The notes under the pieces are model-generated. The model searched no databases and was not told where the DNA came from. It worked only from the letters and a program-made list of their open reading frames with translations. From Deltaproteobacteria bacterium (GTDB lineage: Bacteria; Myxococcota_A; UBA9160; UBA4427), in NCBI GenBank assembly GCA_002691205.1, contig NZHD01000044.1, positions 1 through 45,629 of the forward strand: DNA of 45,629 nucleotides, read 5' to 3'. Position numbers and translations under genes: made by a program. Shown here one piece after another: positions 24,305 to 33,158 of this stretch (within the stretch, counting starts at the first letter, position 1; every line of letters begins with the position of its first letter).

Positions 24305-25072
24305 ATGCCAAACTTTGACCCCGCTGAAATTTACGAATACGCGACTCGAGGCATTCTCGCACTCGCTCTCTTTGTTTTTGGTCTACTTTGGCTCATCAAC
24401 GCGCCCTATGGTCGCCACCTGCGATCGGGCTGGGGGCCTACGCTTCCGGCTCGCCTGGGCTGGATCGTGATGGAAATCCCATCGCCTATTTTTATGGCCA
24501 TCGCATACACGTATGGGGAGCACTCCCTCCAAGCCTTCCCATTGTTTTTTCTTTGCATTTTTCAATTGCATTATGTTCACAGGGCCATTATTTACCCCTT
24601 GCTCGCACGTGGAAATCATCGTCGGATTGCGCTCTTTACCGTCGTCCTCGCCCTCGTCTTTAATACCGTAAATGGAGCGCTCTGCGGATGGGCGGTTTCG
24701 CAAGTCTGTGAATACGACACGAGTTGGCTTTGGGACCCGCGCTTCCTTTTGGGGACCCTCATCTTTGCATTCGGCGCCGGGCTAAATCTTCACTCCGACC
24801 AGATTCTGCGGAACCTGAGAAAGCCAGGGGAAACCGGGTATAAGATTCCCATCGGGGGGTTCTATCGATGGGTTTCCTCTCCAAACTATCTGGGAGAAAT
24901 CGTCGAGTGGTTCGGATTTGCACTCGCGACCTGGAGCATGGCGGGACTTGCGTTCGCGGTCTTTACCTTGGCTAATCTTGCGCCTCGCGCGCGTGCAAAC
25001 CAAATCTGGTACCACGAGCATTTTAAAGAGTATCCAAAAGAACGTCGAACTCTTATTCCGTTCATCTATTGA
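24305..25072 (+). CDS. Steroid 5-alpha-reductase family membrane enzyme
   Basis: The 255-residue protein has about six to seven membrane segments. It carries the C-terminal family signature in full: LHSDQILRNLRKPGETGYKI, GGFYRWVSSPNYLGEIVEW, then ARANQIWYHEHFKEYPKERR and IPFIY. The family reduces the delta-4 double bond of 3-oxosteroids or enoyl-type lipids using NADPH bound near this C-terminus. The match is close to animal SRD5A1-type proteins in motif order. Bacterial members' substrates are mostly untested. The start at 24305 fits the family N-terminus, but no ribosome-binding site is clear. Confidence 0.88.
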   Translation: MPNFDPAEIYEYATRGILALALFVFGLLWLINAPYGRHLRSGWGPTLPARLGWIVMEIPSPIFMAIAYTYGEHSLQAFPLFFLCIFQLHYVHRAIIYPLLARGNHRRIALFTVVLALVFNTVNGALCGWAVSQVCEYDTSWLWDPRFLLGTLIFAFGAGLNLHSDQILRNLRKPGETGYKIPIGGFYRWVSSPNYLGEIVEWFGFALATWSMAGLAFAVFTLANLAPRARANQIWYHEHFKEYPKERRTLIPFIY

Positions 25073-25131
25073 CCGCTTGGATCGTGCATGGCCATAAATC
25101 GAGCAGAGGCTCGAAGGGAAGGTGACTTTCA

Positions 25132-27132
25132 ATGCATCAAGCCTTTTTTAAAAGGACCTGTGTTCTGTTGCTCCTCGGCTCTCTAGGTTGCGGGATTGAG
25201 CCCACGACCACGCCTTGGTCCCCGCCTCCTGGAGCCGCTCAAGCTCAAACCCTCGCACCTCGAGAGCCCTGTACTTCTCGCGTGGACGTGAAGCAGCCCT
25301 TCTTTGGGGATCTTCATATTCATACAGGCATCTCCATGGACGCCTACTCCCTGGGTACGCTGACTTCCCCTGATGATGCTTATCGTTACGCCACGGGAGA
25401 GCCCATCGAAGTCTATTCTGGAGATCCAGCCCTAGGGATGCGAACCGCTCAAATCGAGAGACCCATCGACTTCGCGGCGGTGACCGATCATGCCGAATGG
25501 ATGGCCGAAGTTTCGCTCTGCACAACGCCTGATTCCGCCACATACAACAGCACCGGATGCCAGATCTATCGCGGTGAAGATGAGGCTTGGCTGACACGTA
25601 TTTTGGGCATGACGGGCTTTCGTGCCCGAATTGGTGGACTCATTGGCCTATCGGGTCGCCGATCCGATGTTTGTGGCGAGGACGACGAAATTTGTCGCGC
25701 TGAGTTGGGCGCTGTCTGGCGGGCCAACCAGGCCTCGGCCGAGCGCTTTTATGACCGAACCAGCGACTGTGAGTTCACTACCTTTCACGCTTGGGAATAC
25801 AGTCACTCCCCTTATTCCACGAAGCTGCATCGCAATGTCATTCTTCGTAACGAGATCGTGCCGGAATTACCCGTCTCCTCGCTTGAAACACCGAGGGAAA
25901 TCGATCTCCGCCATCAACTGGTCGATCTATGCAATGACAACGACTCAGGCTGCGAGGCCATCGCAATCCCCCACAATCCGAATTTATCCAACGGACAGAT
26001 GTTTGCTATCGAATATGCAGACCTTCCATTGGAAGAACAACGGAAAGAGGCTGCGCTGCGAGCGCGACTTGAGCCCGTCGTGGAGATGATGCAGATCAAG
26101 GGAGAGAGCGAATGTCGCAATGGCCTCTTTCAAGTCGTGGGTGAACCGGATGAACTCTGTAACTTTGAAAAGGTAAGAGATCTCGGAAATCAACCCTTTG
26201 AGGATTGCGAGGAGGGGTCCGGAAAGGGCGCACAAGCGGGCCGTGGCTGTACTTCAAGGACTGATTTTGTTCGCTACGCGTTGCTGGAAGGGATGAGTGA
26301 ACAGGATCGGATCGGCGTTAACCCCTACGCGTTCGGATTTATTGGCAGCACCGACAATCACATGTCGACACCCGGAGCCGTGAGTGAGCGGGATGTGCCC
26401 TATAAATTCGGCGAGACGCCCGAAGACCTTCTCACAGTAGGAGAGCAGACGAGGGCCCCGGCCTTTTGGAACCCCGGCGGATTGGCCGGAGTCTGGGCCG
26501 AAGAGAATTCGCGGGACGCTATTTTTGACGCCCTAAAGCGGCGAGAGAGCTTTGCCACAAGCGGCCCTAGGATCGTTCCTCGTTTTTTTGCGGGGTGGGA
26601 ACTCGATGAGGACATGTGTAGGTCAGAGGATTTCGCGAAATCAGGCTACTCAAAGGGCGTTCCTATGGGCGCGCGGCTCCCCGTGAAGCCGAGCGGAACC
26701 GCCGCGCCTCGCTTTGCCGTTTCGGCTCTGGCGGATCCGGGGACAGTGGAACACCCGGCTGGGAAACTCCAACGGATTCAGATCATCAAAGGCTGGGTGG
26801 ACCCCGCAGGCTTATTTCATCAAAAAGTGTATGAGGTGGCCGGGGACGCGAACAACGGCGCAAGCGTCGACATGAAAAATTGCGCTCCTCGAGGTCCCGG
26901 AGCGGCTTCTCTTTGCTCGGTCTGGGAAGACCCAGCGTTTAATGTCGAACAGGATGCCGTGTATTATGCACGGGTGATTGAAAACCCAAGCTGCCGCTGG
27001 TCGGCCAGGCTCTGTCTCTCGCTTCCGGAGGATGAACGTCCTGATGGATGCAGCCCAGATAAACTTCCTCAAACCATCCAGGAACGTGCTTGGACTTCTC
27101 CCATTTGGTACGCAACGGGCAAGGAAACCTAA
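25132..27132 (+). CDS. DUF3604 lipoprotein
   Basis: The 666-residue protein begins with a signal peptide ending in LGSLGC (Cys20, likely lipidated). The DUF3604 hallmark FFGDLHIHTGISMDAY (58-73) follows, with AAVTDHAEWM later and GFIGSTDNHMSTPG and NSRDAIFDALKRRESFATSGPR near the end. The arrangement of His and Asp residues resembles PHP-type metallophosphoesterases, so a metal-dependent hydrolase outside the cytoplasm is plausible, but DUF3604 has no established activity. AAGGTGA lies upstream of the ATG. Its stop is only three bases from the convergent BCCT transporter gene. Confidence 0.88.
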   Translation: MHQAFFKRTCVLLLLGSLGCGIEPTTTPWSPPPGAAQAQTLAPREPCTSRVDVKQPFFGDLHIHTGISMDAYSLGTLTSPDDAYRYATGEPIEVYSGDPALGMRTAQIERPIDFAAVTDHAEWMAEVSLCTTPDSATYNSTGCQIYRGEDEAWLTRILGMTGFRARIGGLIGLSGRRSDVCGEDDEICRAELGAVWRANQASAERFYDRTSDCEFTTFHAWEYSHSPYSTKLHRNVILRNEIVPELPVSSLETPREIDLRHQLVDLCNDNDSGCEAIAIPHNPNLSNGQMFAIEYADLPLEEQRKEAALRARLEPVVEMMQIKGESECRNGLFQVVGEPDELCNFEKVRDLGNQPFEDCEEGSGKGAQAGRGCTSRTDFVRYALLEGMSEQDRIGVNPYAFGFIGSTDNHMSTPGAVSERDVPYKFGETPEDLLTVGEQTRAPAFWNPGGLAGVWAEENSRDAIFDALKRRESFATSGPRIVPRFFAGWELDEDMCRSEDFAKSGYSKGVPMGARLPVKPSGTAAPRFAVSALADPGTVEHPAGKLQRIQIIKGWVDPAGLFHQKVYEVAGDANNGASVDMKNCAPRGPGAASLCSVWEDPAFNVEQDAVYYARVIENPSCRWSARLCLSLPEDERPDGCSPDKLPQTIQERAWTSPIWYATGKET

Positions 27133-27135
27133 TTT

Positions 27136-28677
27136 TCACTCTCGGTGGTCTGGCTCCTTTTGTCCGGAGTCACACGCAGAACTGCGCAGCATCTTTATGA
27201 TCGAAGCCACCAAGAGCAGATAAACGAAAATCAATGGAATCGAGGCGACCACTGCGGCTGTCTGTAATTCTTTGAGTCCGCCCAAGAAAAGTAAGGACAG
27301 GGGAAGGATGCCCAGCGCAACGGCCCAGAAGACGCGATGCCATCGAGCCGGGTCCTGACCTTCGCCCAGTGAACGCGTGGCGCCGGCCGCCAGGGTGTAA
27401 GACGCGGAGTCGTAAGTGGTGGCGACAAAGATTAAACCGATCACCGCGAGGTAGATTAACCAGAAAGACCCCATGGGCAGACGCTCTACAATTCCAGCGA
27501 GAGCCACTGAAGGACTTTGCTCTGTCGCTTCACTGATAAACGGGTAGAGACCCTCTATTTCAAGAAAGAGCGCATAATTCCCAAGGACGACAAAGAAGAG
27601 AGCACAGCCCAGGCTTCCCCAGCCCAACATGCCAAAAATCACCGATCGAAGAGTTCGGCCCTCCGAAATCTTACAGACGAACATGCCCACGAAGGGGCCC
27701 AACGCCAGCCACCAGGCCCAGTAAAAAACGGTCCAACTCTCTACAAAAGAAGCGCTTTGCAATGGATCTGTCCAGGTCAGCATCTTGGGAAAGTTCTGAA
27801 TAACGGTCCCCACCGACGCGACCGACATTTCAAGAATGAACTGAGTCGGCCCGGCTCCCAGAACAAACGCAATAAAAATCAGCGCCAATACAGCATTCAC
27901 ATTACTTAGAGTTTTAATTCCGGAATCAAGTCCTCGGTAGACGCTCAATGCGATCAGCGCTGTGGCAATGAAGATCACGACGCTCTGCATAAAGAACCCG
28001 TCCTCTAGACCGGTGAGCCGAGTGATCGCAGAGGCCACGACAGAAGTGCCCAGCCCTAAGCCAGTTGCGGCACTGCCAATTAAACCCACAATAAAGATGA
28101 GGTCGACGATCCGACCGACAGGTTTTTGCAGGTGCCGCCCCAGGACAGGTTCACACGCCGCGCTCAATCGCAGGATTGGAACTTTGCGACGATAGTACGA
28201 GAGGCTCAAGGCGACAGTAGGAAGACAGTAAAAGGCCCATCCTACCGGCCCCCAATGGAAGATCCCGTAACTACTGGCCCACAGAATCGCATCGACTGAC
28301 GCAGGCTCTACGCCGAATGGGGGGGCCGTATAATAAAAGACCCATTCCGCGGCTCCCCAATACAAGAGAGAAGCGCCCATGCCCGCACAGAACAACATGG
28401 CCGCCCAACTGAAGTTCGAGTAGCGGGGCCTCGAGTTTCCCAGCCTAAGAGTACCGAAACGACTAAACCCAATCACGAGAAGGAAAACTAAAACGAGGTT
28501 GGCCAGAAGAACATACAAAACACCCAATTCGTCAGTGAGATAAGCAAAGAGCCCCCCGATGAGATGCTTAGACTTCTCGGGAACAAGAACAATGGGCAGA
28601 ATCGCGCCCAGAAGAATTGAACTACTTAAGACAAAGAGGCCCCAGTCGATTTCACTCTTGGAGTTATTTTTAAGCAT
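27136..28677 (-). CDS. BCCT family transporter
   Basis: The 513-residue protein has twelve predicted membrane segments. The family's conserved stretches are present: CAGMGASLLYWGAAEW early, then SWTVFYWAWWLALGPFVGMF followed by KISEGRTLRSVI, the tryptophan-rich substrate-site region. BCCT carriers import betaine, choline, carnitine or related quaternary compounds, usually with sodium or protons. Substrate residues cannot be read with certainty. There is no long cytoplasmic C-terminal osmosensing extension. The ATG at 28677 lacks a clear ribosome-binding site. Confidence 0.92.
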   Translation of the reverse strand: MLKNNSKSEIDWGLFVLSSSILLGAILPIVLVPEKSKHLIGGLFAYLTDELGVLYVLLANLVLVFLLVIGFSRFGTLRLGNSRPRYSNFSWAAMLFCAGMGASLLYWGAAEWVFYYTAPPFGVEPASVDAILWASSYGIFHWGPVGWAFYCLPTVALSLSYYRRKVPILRLSAACEPVLGRHLQKPVGRIVDLIFIVGLIGSAATGLGLGTSVVASAITRLTGLEDGFFMQSVVIFIATALIALSVYRGLDSGIKTLSNVNAVLALIFIAFVLGAGPTQFILEMSVASVGTVIQNFPKMLTWTDPLQSASFVESWTVFYWAWWLALGPFVGMFVCKISEGRTLRSVIFGMLGWGSLGCALFFVVLGNYALFLEIEGLYPFISEATEQSPSVALAGIVERLPMGSFWLIYLAVIGLIFVATTYDSASYTLAAGATRSLGEGQDPARWHRVFWAVALGILPLSLLFLGGLKELQTAAVVASIPLIFVYLLLVASIIKMLRSSACDSGQKEPDHRE

Positions 28678-28868
28678 TGACGAAGGATGGAGAATCTAGA
28701 CCCGAGAATCAAATAGGCACCGAGTTGCGTGGGTTTGTGCTCTTGCGGCCCAAAAAACCACTCAAGAGAGTCAAGACCCGGCCCGACGCGGCGAACGCAA
28801 GGGGCCTGTTGGACAAAAGCTCGCCCCTCGAGAAAAACGGACTAAGCTATATTCCTAGGAGGAATTGA

Positions 28869-29921
28869 ATGAGACGAGGGTTATTCGGGTATGTCACTGT
28901 GATGGTAGGGGCAGCTTTGCTTCTGGCTCTAGGAAACTCTATCGCCCCGGCCAGCGAAGGTGCCGCCCGGGATCAGCACAAGGCCGTTTTTGGAATTTTA
29001 CCTCCGGACATGGCCACCCCTGAGCGGCCCATGACCCCGGAACGAGTGACCCTCGGACGTTTCCTCTACTTCGACCCTCGGCTTTCAAAAAATCAAGACA
29101 TCTCTTGTAACTCATGTCACCGATTGGACCAGGCTGGAGTGGATGGGGAGCCGACCTCGCCGGGTCACAAAGGACAGCTCGGCGGCCGGAACTCTCCCAC
29201 CGTGATGAATGCGGGGTTGCATTTGGCGCAGTTTTGGGACGGACGGGCCGCTGACCTTGAGGAGCAGGCTAAGGGACCGATTCTGAACCCCGTGGAAATG
29301 GCGATGCCGTCAGAGGACCACGTGGTCACAGTGCTCGAATCGATTCCCGGGTATCCCCCCTTGTTCGCCGCCGCGTTCCCGGACGATCCAAAACCGGTCA
29401 GCTACGAAAATATGGCCTTGGCCATTGGAGCCTTTGAACGCGGATTAGTGACGCCATCTCCGTTTGACCTCTATCTAGCCGGAGACGACGAAGCCCTTTC
29501 TCCAGAAGCCGCGCAGGGGCTCGATCAATTCTACGCCCTAGGCTGTCCCACGTGTCACAACGGAGTCGGGGTCGGCGGCGGAATCTATCGCCAACTCGGA
29601 CAGGCTCACCCCTATGAAACGGCGGACGTAGGTCGTTTTGAAGTTACGGGCAAAGAGATCGATCGCAAGGTCTTTAAGGTTCCCTCTTTACGCAATGTCA
29701 CAGCCACCGGCCCCTGGTTTCATGATGGCAGCATCCAGAGCCTTGATGAAGCCGTACGCCTCATGGCTTGGCACCAGTTGGGCTTAGAAACCACGGCGGA
29801 AGACCGAGCGCAACTCATTGTTTTCCTTGAAGCGCTTCAAGGTGAACCGGATCCAGCGTACGTCGCCGAACCAAAACAGCTTGAGTCCGGCCCGAACACG
29901 CCAGGCCCCGATCCAAGCTAG
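28869..29921 (+). CDS. Di-haem cytochrome c peroxidase / MauG family protein
   Basis: The 350-residue protein has an N-terminal signal or anchor helix (residues 8-25) and two c-type haem sites, CNSCH at 80-84 and CPTCH at 226-230, the normal spacing for bacterial di-haem peroxidases. The LGRFLYFDPRLSKNQDISC and FKVPSLRNVTATGPWFHDGS signatures are those of the family. It would reduce hydrogen peroxide in the periplasm or carry out MauG-type oxidation. AGGAGG lies six bases before the ATG. It is divergent from the BCCT gene, with 191 bases between. Confidence 0.92.
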   Translation: MRRGLFGYVTVMVGAALLLALGNSIAPASEGAARDQHKAVFGILPPDMATPERPMTPERVTLGRFLYFDPRLSKNQDISCNSCHRLDQAGVDGEPTSPGHKGQLGGRNSPTVMNAGLHLAQFWDGRAADLEEQAKGPILNPVEMAMPSEDHVVTVLESIPGYPPLFAAAFPDDPKPVSYENMALAIGAFERGLVTPSPFDLYLAGDDEALSPEAAQGLDQFYALGCPTCHNGVGVGGGIYRQLGQAHPYETADVGRFEVTGKEIDRKVFKVPSLRNVTATGPWFHDGSIQSLDEAVRLMAWHQLGLETTAEDRAQLIVFLEALQGEPDPAYVAEPKQLESGPNTPGPDPS

Positions 29922-30009
29922 ATAAGCTCCTGTCTGACCCTGGCCTTAAAGAGCGAGAGGCATGGAGAGGACAGGGGGGAGGCTCAGTTGACGCCCTCGG
30001 GAGTGTGGT

Positions 30010-30552
30010 TCAACTGCAGTTCGACTGTTCGTTGATGCGCGCCTCAATGCAGCCAGGCAGGTCATCGGCCGTGAGGGTTTCGGGAGCCAAAATGCAGGCT
30101 ACGTAGTTTTCCGTCGCCGTCGCCGTACACGAAACACACTCGGGGGAGAAACCCGTCGGGAAGTTATCTCGCATGCAATCGTTGAAGCCGGATCCGCCCA
30201 ACGGATGAAGAGCGGTACAAGCAGCGATCTCAAAATCCAGTTCGATTAAAAAGAGCGCTCCAAGGTTATTGCATTCATTCGATCCAGTGGGGGTTACGAG
30301 GGCATTATTACAAAGGTAGTTTGGATTCCCATTCTCCAGGGTGGTCAAAGTTTCAGCGCAGCCCGCACTACTCGAGGGAGAATCCCATGAACTCGCTTGA
30401 ATGAGCCGATTTTCACTGCTCTCTGCACAAACGGCACCACACGTCAGGCTTGACGAGCCGGCTCCTCCGGAGTCCGATGAAGAGCAGGCGAGGCTTACTA
30501 ACCCCCCCACCACACACCCCAGGACGACGAATCCAAGTCTTCTATTTCGCAT
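30010..30552 (-). CDS. Cysteine-rich lipoprotein of unknown function
   Basis: The 180-residue protein has a signal peptide ending in LVSLAC (Cys23), then a Ser/Gly-rich spacer (SSSDSGGAGSSS). The mature part has twelve further cysteines, several in pairs such as CGAVC and CVSC, which suggests a disulphide-bonded secreted domain. I do not recognise a family. AAGGGGG lies about six bases before the chosen ATG; the longer frame upstream has no ribosome-binding site and would bury the signal peptide. The layout of lipobox, low-complexity linker and Cys-rich domain is common in Myxococcota-type secretomes. Confidence 0.7.
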   Translation of the reverse strand: MRNRRLGFVVLGCVVGGLVSLACSSSDSGGAGSSSLTCGAVCAESSENRLIQASSWDSPSSSAGCAETLTTLENGNPNYLCNNALVTPTGSNECNNLGALFLIELDFEIAACTALHPLGGSGFNDCMRDNFPTGFSPECVSCTATATENYVACILAPETLTADDLPGCIEARINEQSNCS

Positions 30553-30943
30553 GACGACCCCCTTTTGCTCGTTGGGTACCCGAACGGAACGGAGAGCCTC
30601 ATGTGTTCCCCGGTCTCGAGATACCGTGATGACGTGACACCGCACGGGCTGAATCGTAACAAAACGAGGCCTAATGCCCACCGCTCTGACACCGGGTCAT
30701 CTTTTAAAATTGAAGCCGGCACAAGATGAAACGGCCCTGGAGAGGTTTCAAAAAAGACCCCAATCTCAGGCGTTTACGGGTCGTTGACTTCTCGCGTAAG
30801 AGGCCGCTTGTGCGCCGCCCGGGCCTCCATGGAAGCTGGGTCTTGCCGACACCGTCAAAACCGTCACCATGCACTCTACAGAAAACCAAGGGCACTCAAG
30901 GCGATGGAGCTCTGAGGGCGTATAAACACAGGAGTCAGAAATA
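30553..30943. other. Divergent intergenic region, no supported gene
   Basis: This 391-base gap lies between the divergent Cys-rich lipoprotein and the thiolase gene. Short frames inside have no ribosome-binding site or recognisable motif. A direct repeat ACCGTCA occurs at 30851-30857 and 30860-30866, and a TATAAA lies at about 30919, close to the thiolase start, but without a good -35. Promoters for both genes should lie here. Confidence 0.45.
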
Positions 30944-32116
30944 ATGGGTGAAGCATATATTGTCGGCGCAGCACGGAGTCCGCTTGGACGGCGCAAAGGG
31001 GAACTCGCCGGAATGCACCCCGTTGATCTCCTCGGCGCAGTGCAAAAAGGCCTGCTTGACCGAGTCGACGTTGAGCAATCTGACGTGGACCAGGTGATTG
31101 GCGGGTGTGTCTCTCAGATCGGAGAGCAGAGCTTCAATGTTGCGAGAACGGCATGGCTCGGGGCCGGGCTTCCCATCGAAGTGCCCGCAACGACCATCGA
31201 TAGTCAATGTGGATCCAGCCAGCAGGCGAGCACATTGGCTTCGGGCCTCGTTTCCTCCGGGCTTGAGGATTTGGTGGTCTCGTGTGGTGTTGAATGTATG
31301 ACGCGTGTTCCGCTGGGCTCAAATTCAAAGCATCAGGGCAGGCCCATCTCCGAGCACTACTTGGAGGTGATCGGCGGCTTCAGTTCTCAATTTGACGGCG
31401 CGGAAATGATTGCTCAGGATTGGGACATCACGCGAGACGACACAGATGCTTTCGGACTGCGGAGCCAAGAGCTCGCCAGAAAAGCATGGGATGCAGGAAA
31501 TTTCGAGCAAGAGGTGATCCCCATTCAAGCCCCTGTCCTCGATGACGAAGGGAACGCCACGGACGAGATGCGAATCGTTACACGTGACGGTGGCCTTCGA
31601 GATACGAGCCTGGAGGGTCTTGGAAACCTAAAGCCCGTCATCGAGGGGGGCGTGCATACGGCCGGTACTTCTTCTCAGGTGACCGATGGCGCCTCAGCGG
31701 TCATGCTCGCCTCGGAAGCGGCAGTCAAACGTCTTAATTTGAAGCCAAGGGCCCGAATCGTGTACTCGACGATTGTTGGCTGCGATCCGATTAAAGTGCT
31801 TGAGGGCCCCATTCCGGCCACGGAGAAGTTGCTGGCGCGTACGGGGCTCTCCATCGATCAAATCGATACCTTTGAAGTCAATGAGGCCTTCGCGAGTATT
31901 GTTCTCTCTTGGCAGAAGGCCTCTGGAGCCGACCCAGCTCGAGTCAACCCAAACGGGGGAGCCATCGCGCTCGGACATCCAACCGGAGCCACAGGGGATC
32001 GGCTCATCACAACCGCGCTCCATACACTTGAGCGAACGGGAGGTCGCTACGGGCTGATCGCTATGTGCTGTGGTGGCGGCCTCGGTACCGGTACAATCAT
32101 CGAGCGTCTCGATTGA
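30944..32116 (+). CDS. Acetyl-CoA acetyltransferase-type thiolase, FadA5-like
   Basis: The 390-residue thiolase has the nucleophilic Cys89 in IDSQCGSSQQA, EVNEAFASIVLSW, the GHPTGATG histidine (345) and the second catalytic cysteine in MCCGGG (375). Long stretches match what I know of the steroid thiolase FadA5 of Mycobacterium (LLGAVQK, VIGGCVSQIGEQ, VLEGPI-like loop, GGAIALGHP), which removes side-chain units from cholesterol-derived CoA esters. A general 3-ketoacyl-CoA thiolase role is the safe call. AGGAG lies nine bases before the ATG. Two SDR genes follow in the same direction after a hairpin. Confidence 0.88.
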   Translation: MGEAYIVGAARSPLGRRKGELAGMHPVDLLGAVQKGLLDRVDVEQSDVDQVIGGCVSQIGEQSFNVARTAWLGAGLPIEVPATTIDSQCGSSQQASTLASGLVSSGLEDLVVSCGVECMTRVPLGSNSKHQGRPISEHYLEVIGGFSSQFDGAEMIAQDWDITRDDTDAFGLRSQELARKAWDAGNFEQEVIPIQAPVLDDEGNATDEMRIVTRDGGLRDTSLEGLGNLKPVIEGGVHTAGTSSQVTDGASAVMLASEAAVKRLNLKPRARIVYSTIVGCDPIKVLEGPIPATEKLLARTGLSIDQIDTFEVNEAFASIVLSWQKASGADPARVNPNGGAIALGHPTGATGDRLITTALHTLERTGGRYGLIAMCCGGGLGTGTIIERLD

Positions 32117-32181
32117 GACGTTCGTTCGACCTTGAACGAGTAACTGACTCGATCGAATCAGAGCCGACTTGATTTAGAGAG

Positions 32182-32217
32182 CCCGGAAGCATCGCAACAC
32201 CAGGCGATGCTTCCGGG
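32182..32217 (+). terminator. Perfect 14-bp hairpin after the thiolase gene
   Basis: CCCGGAAGCATCGC (32182-32195) pairs perfectly with GCGATGCTTCCGGG (32204-32217) around an eight-base loop. It starts 66 bases after the thiolase stop and is followed by ATTTGTCTT rather than a clean T-run. It could be an intrinsic terminator or a processing/attenuation hairpin between the thiolase and the SDR genes. An ATG inside the right arm (32207) is in frame with the SDR but is unlikely to be its start. Confidence 0.5.
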
Positions 32218-32239
32218 ATTTGTCTTCGGGGGAAATCCA

Positions 32240-33097
32240 TTGGACATTCGTAATAAGGTGGCTGTGGTTACGGGAGGCGCGAGTGGAATCGGGGAGGCCG
32301 TCCTTCATCGTTTTCATGCAGAGGGAGCTCGTCACCTCGTCGTGGTGGATCGGGATGAAGCGGGCGCCCGACGCGTCGCCGAAGCTGTGAACGGGACGGC
32401 AGTCGCTCTCGACGTCAGCGACGAGAGCGCGATTCAGACCTTAGTTGCCACCGTGGAGGCCGAGCAGGGTGGCATCGATCTTTTCTTTTCGAACGCCGGG
32501 TACGTCACGATCGGAGGGCTCGAGGCTCCCGTCGACGATTTGCAAAAGATGTGGGAAGTCCACGTCCTGGCTCATATCTATGCTGCACGCGCTGTGCTTC
32601 CTGGGATGATTCAGAGGGGGGAAGGTTGCCTCTTGAGCACCGCCTCCGCGGCTGGGCTTCTCTCTCAGTTTGGGTCTCTACACTATGCGGTTACGAAGCA
32701 CGCTGCGGTGGCTCTCGCCGAATGGATCTCGGTGACCCACGGACACCAAGGCATCCAAGTCTCGGTTCTATGTCCTCAAGCCGTGGCCACGAACATCGGG
32801 GCCAACAGTCCCGACCGAGACAAGATTGGCGTGGATGGAGAAGAATCCGGGGGGGTGGCCGGACAAGATGGAGTCTTACAAGCCGAGGATGCGGCCGAGG
32901 TGGTCATGTCCGCTCTAGCGGATGGTCGTTTTCACATCCTGACTCACCCGGAGGTGGGGGAGTATGTACGACGCAAGGGTGAGGACGTGGATCGATGGAT
33001 AGGGGGCATGCAACGGTGGCAAGGAAGTCTGTTTCCGCCTGAGACTCATCCTGCCAATTGGCTCGTCGCGGAAGACAACGGAAGATCCCAAAAGTAA
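32240..33097 (+). CDS. Short-chain dehydrogenase/reductase (SDR)
   Basis: The 285-residue SDR has the cofactor motif TGGASGIG (11-18), the NAG motif (85-87) and the catalytic triad Ser136, Tyr149, Lys153 (YAVTK). An Asp at the end of the second strand (VVVDRDE) suggests NAD(H) preference. The C-terminus is somewhat long (VRRKGEDVDRWIGGMQRW), as in SDRs of lipid and steroid pathways. I chose the TTG at 32240, preceded by GGGGGA at seven bases, because the only ATG upstream (32207) lies inside a strong hairpin. The substrate is unknown. Confidence 0.85.
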   Translation: MDIRNKVAVVTGGASGIGEAVLHRFHAEGARHLVVVDRDEAGARRVAEAVNGTAVALDVSDESAIQTLVATVEAEQGGIDLFFSNAGYVTIGGLEAPVDDLQKMWEVHVLAHIYAARAVLPGMIQRGEGCLLSTASAAGLLSQFGSLHYAVTKHAAVALAEWISVTHGHQGIQVSVLCPQAVATNIGANSPDRDKIGVDGEESGGVAGQDGVLQAEDAAEVVMSALADGRFHILTHPEVGEYVRRKGEDVDRWIGGMQRWQGSLFPPETHPANWLVAEDNGRSQK

Positions 33098-33158
33098 GAG
33101 GTCCGGCTTCACGCTTCATTTGCTTCTTGTACTCAACACAGTCAGAAAAAGGAAAACG

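Noticed and set aside
28677-28868. A 63-residue plus-strand frame between the BCCT and di-haem peroxidase genes
   Set aside because: Its start overlaps the BCCT start codon region and it ends exactly at the peroxidase ATG; composition is polar and random and no initiation signal is present.
30553-30640. A GGAAC followed at about 17-18 bases by CGTT upstream of the Cys-rich lipoprotein on the minus strand, as a second target of the ECF sigma factor
   Set aside because: The spacing is one to two bases off the operon promoter and the -10 element differs; one weak match is expected by chance in this much sequence.
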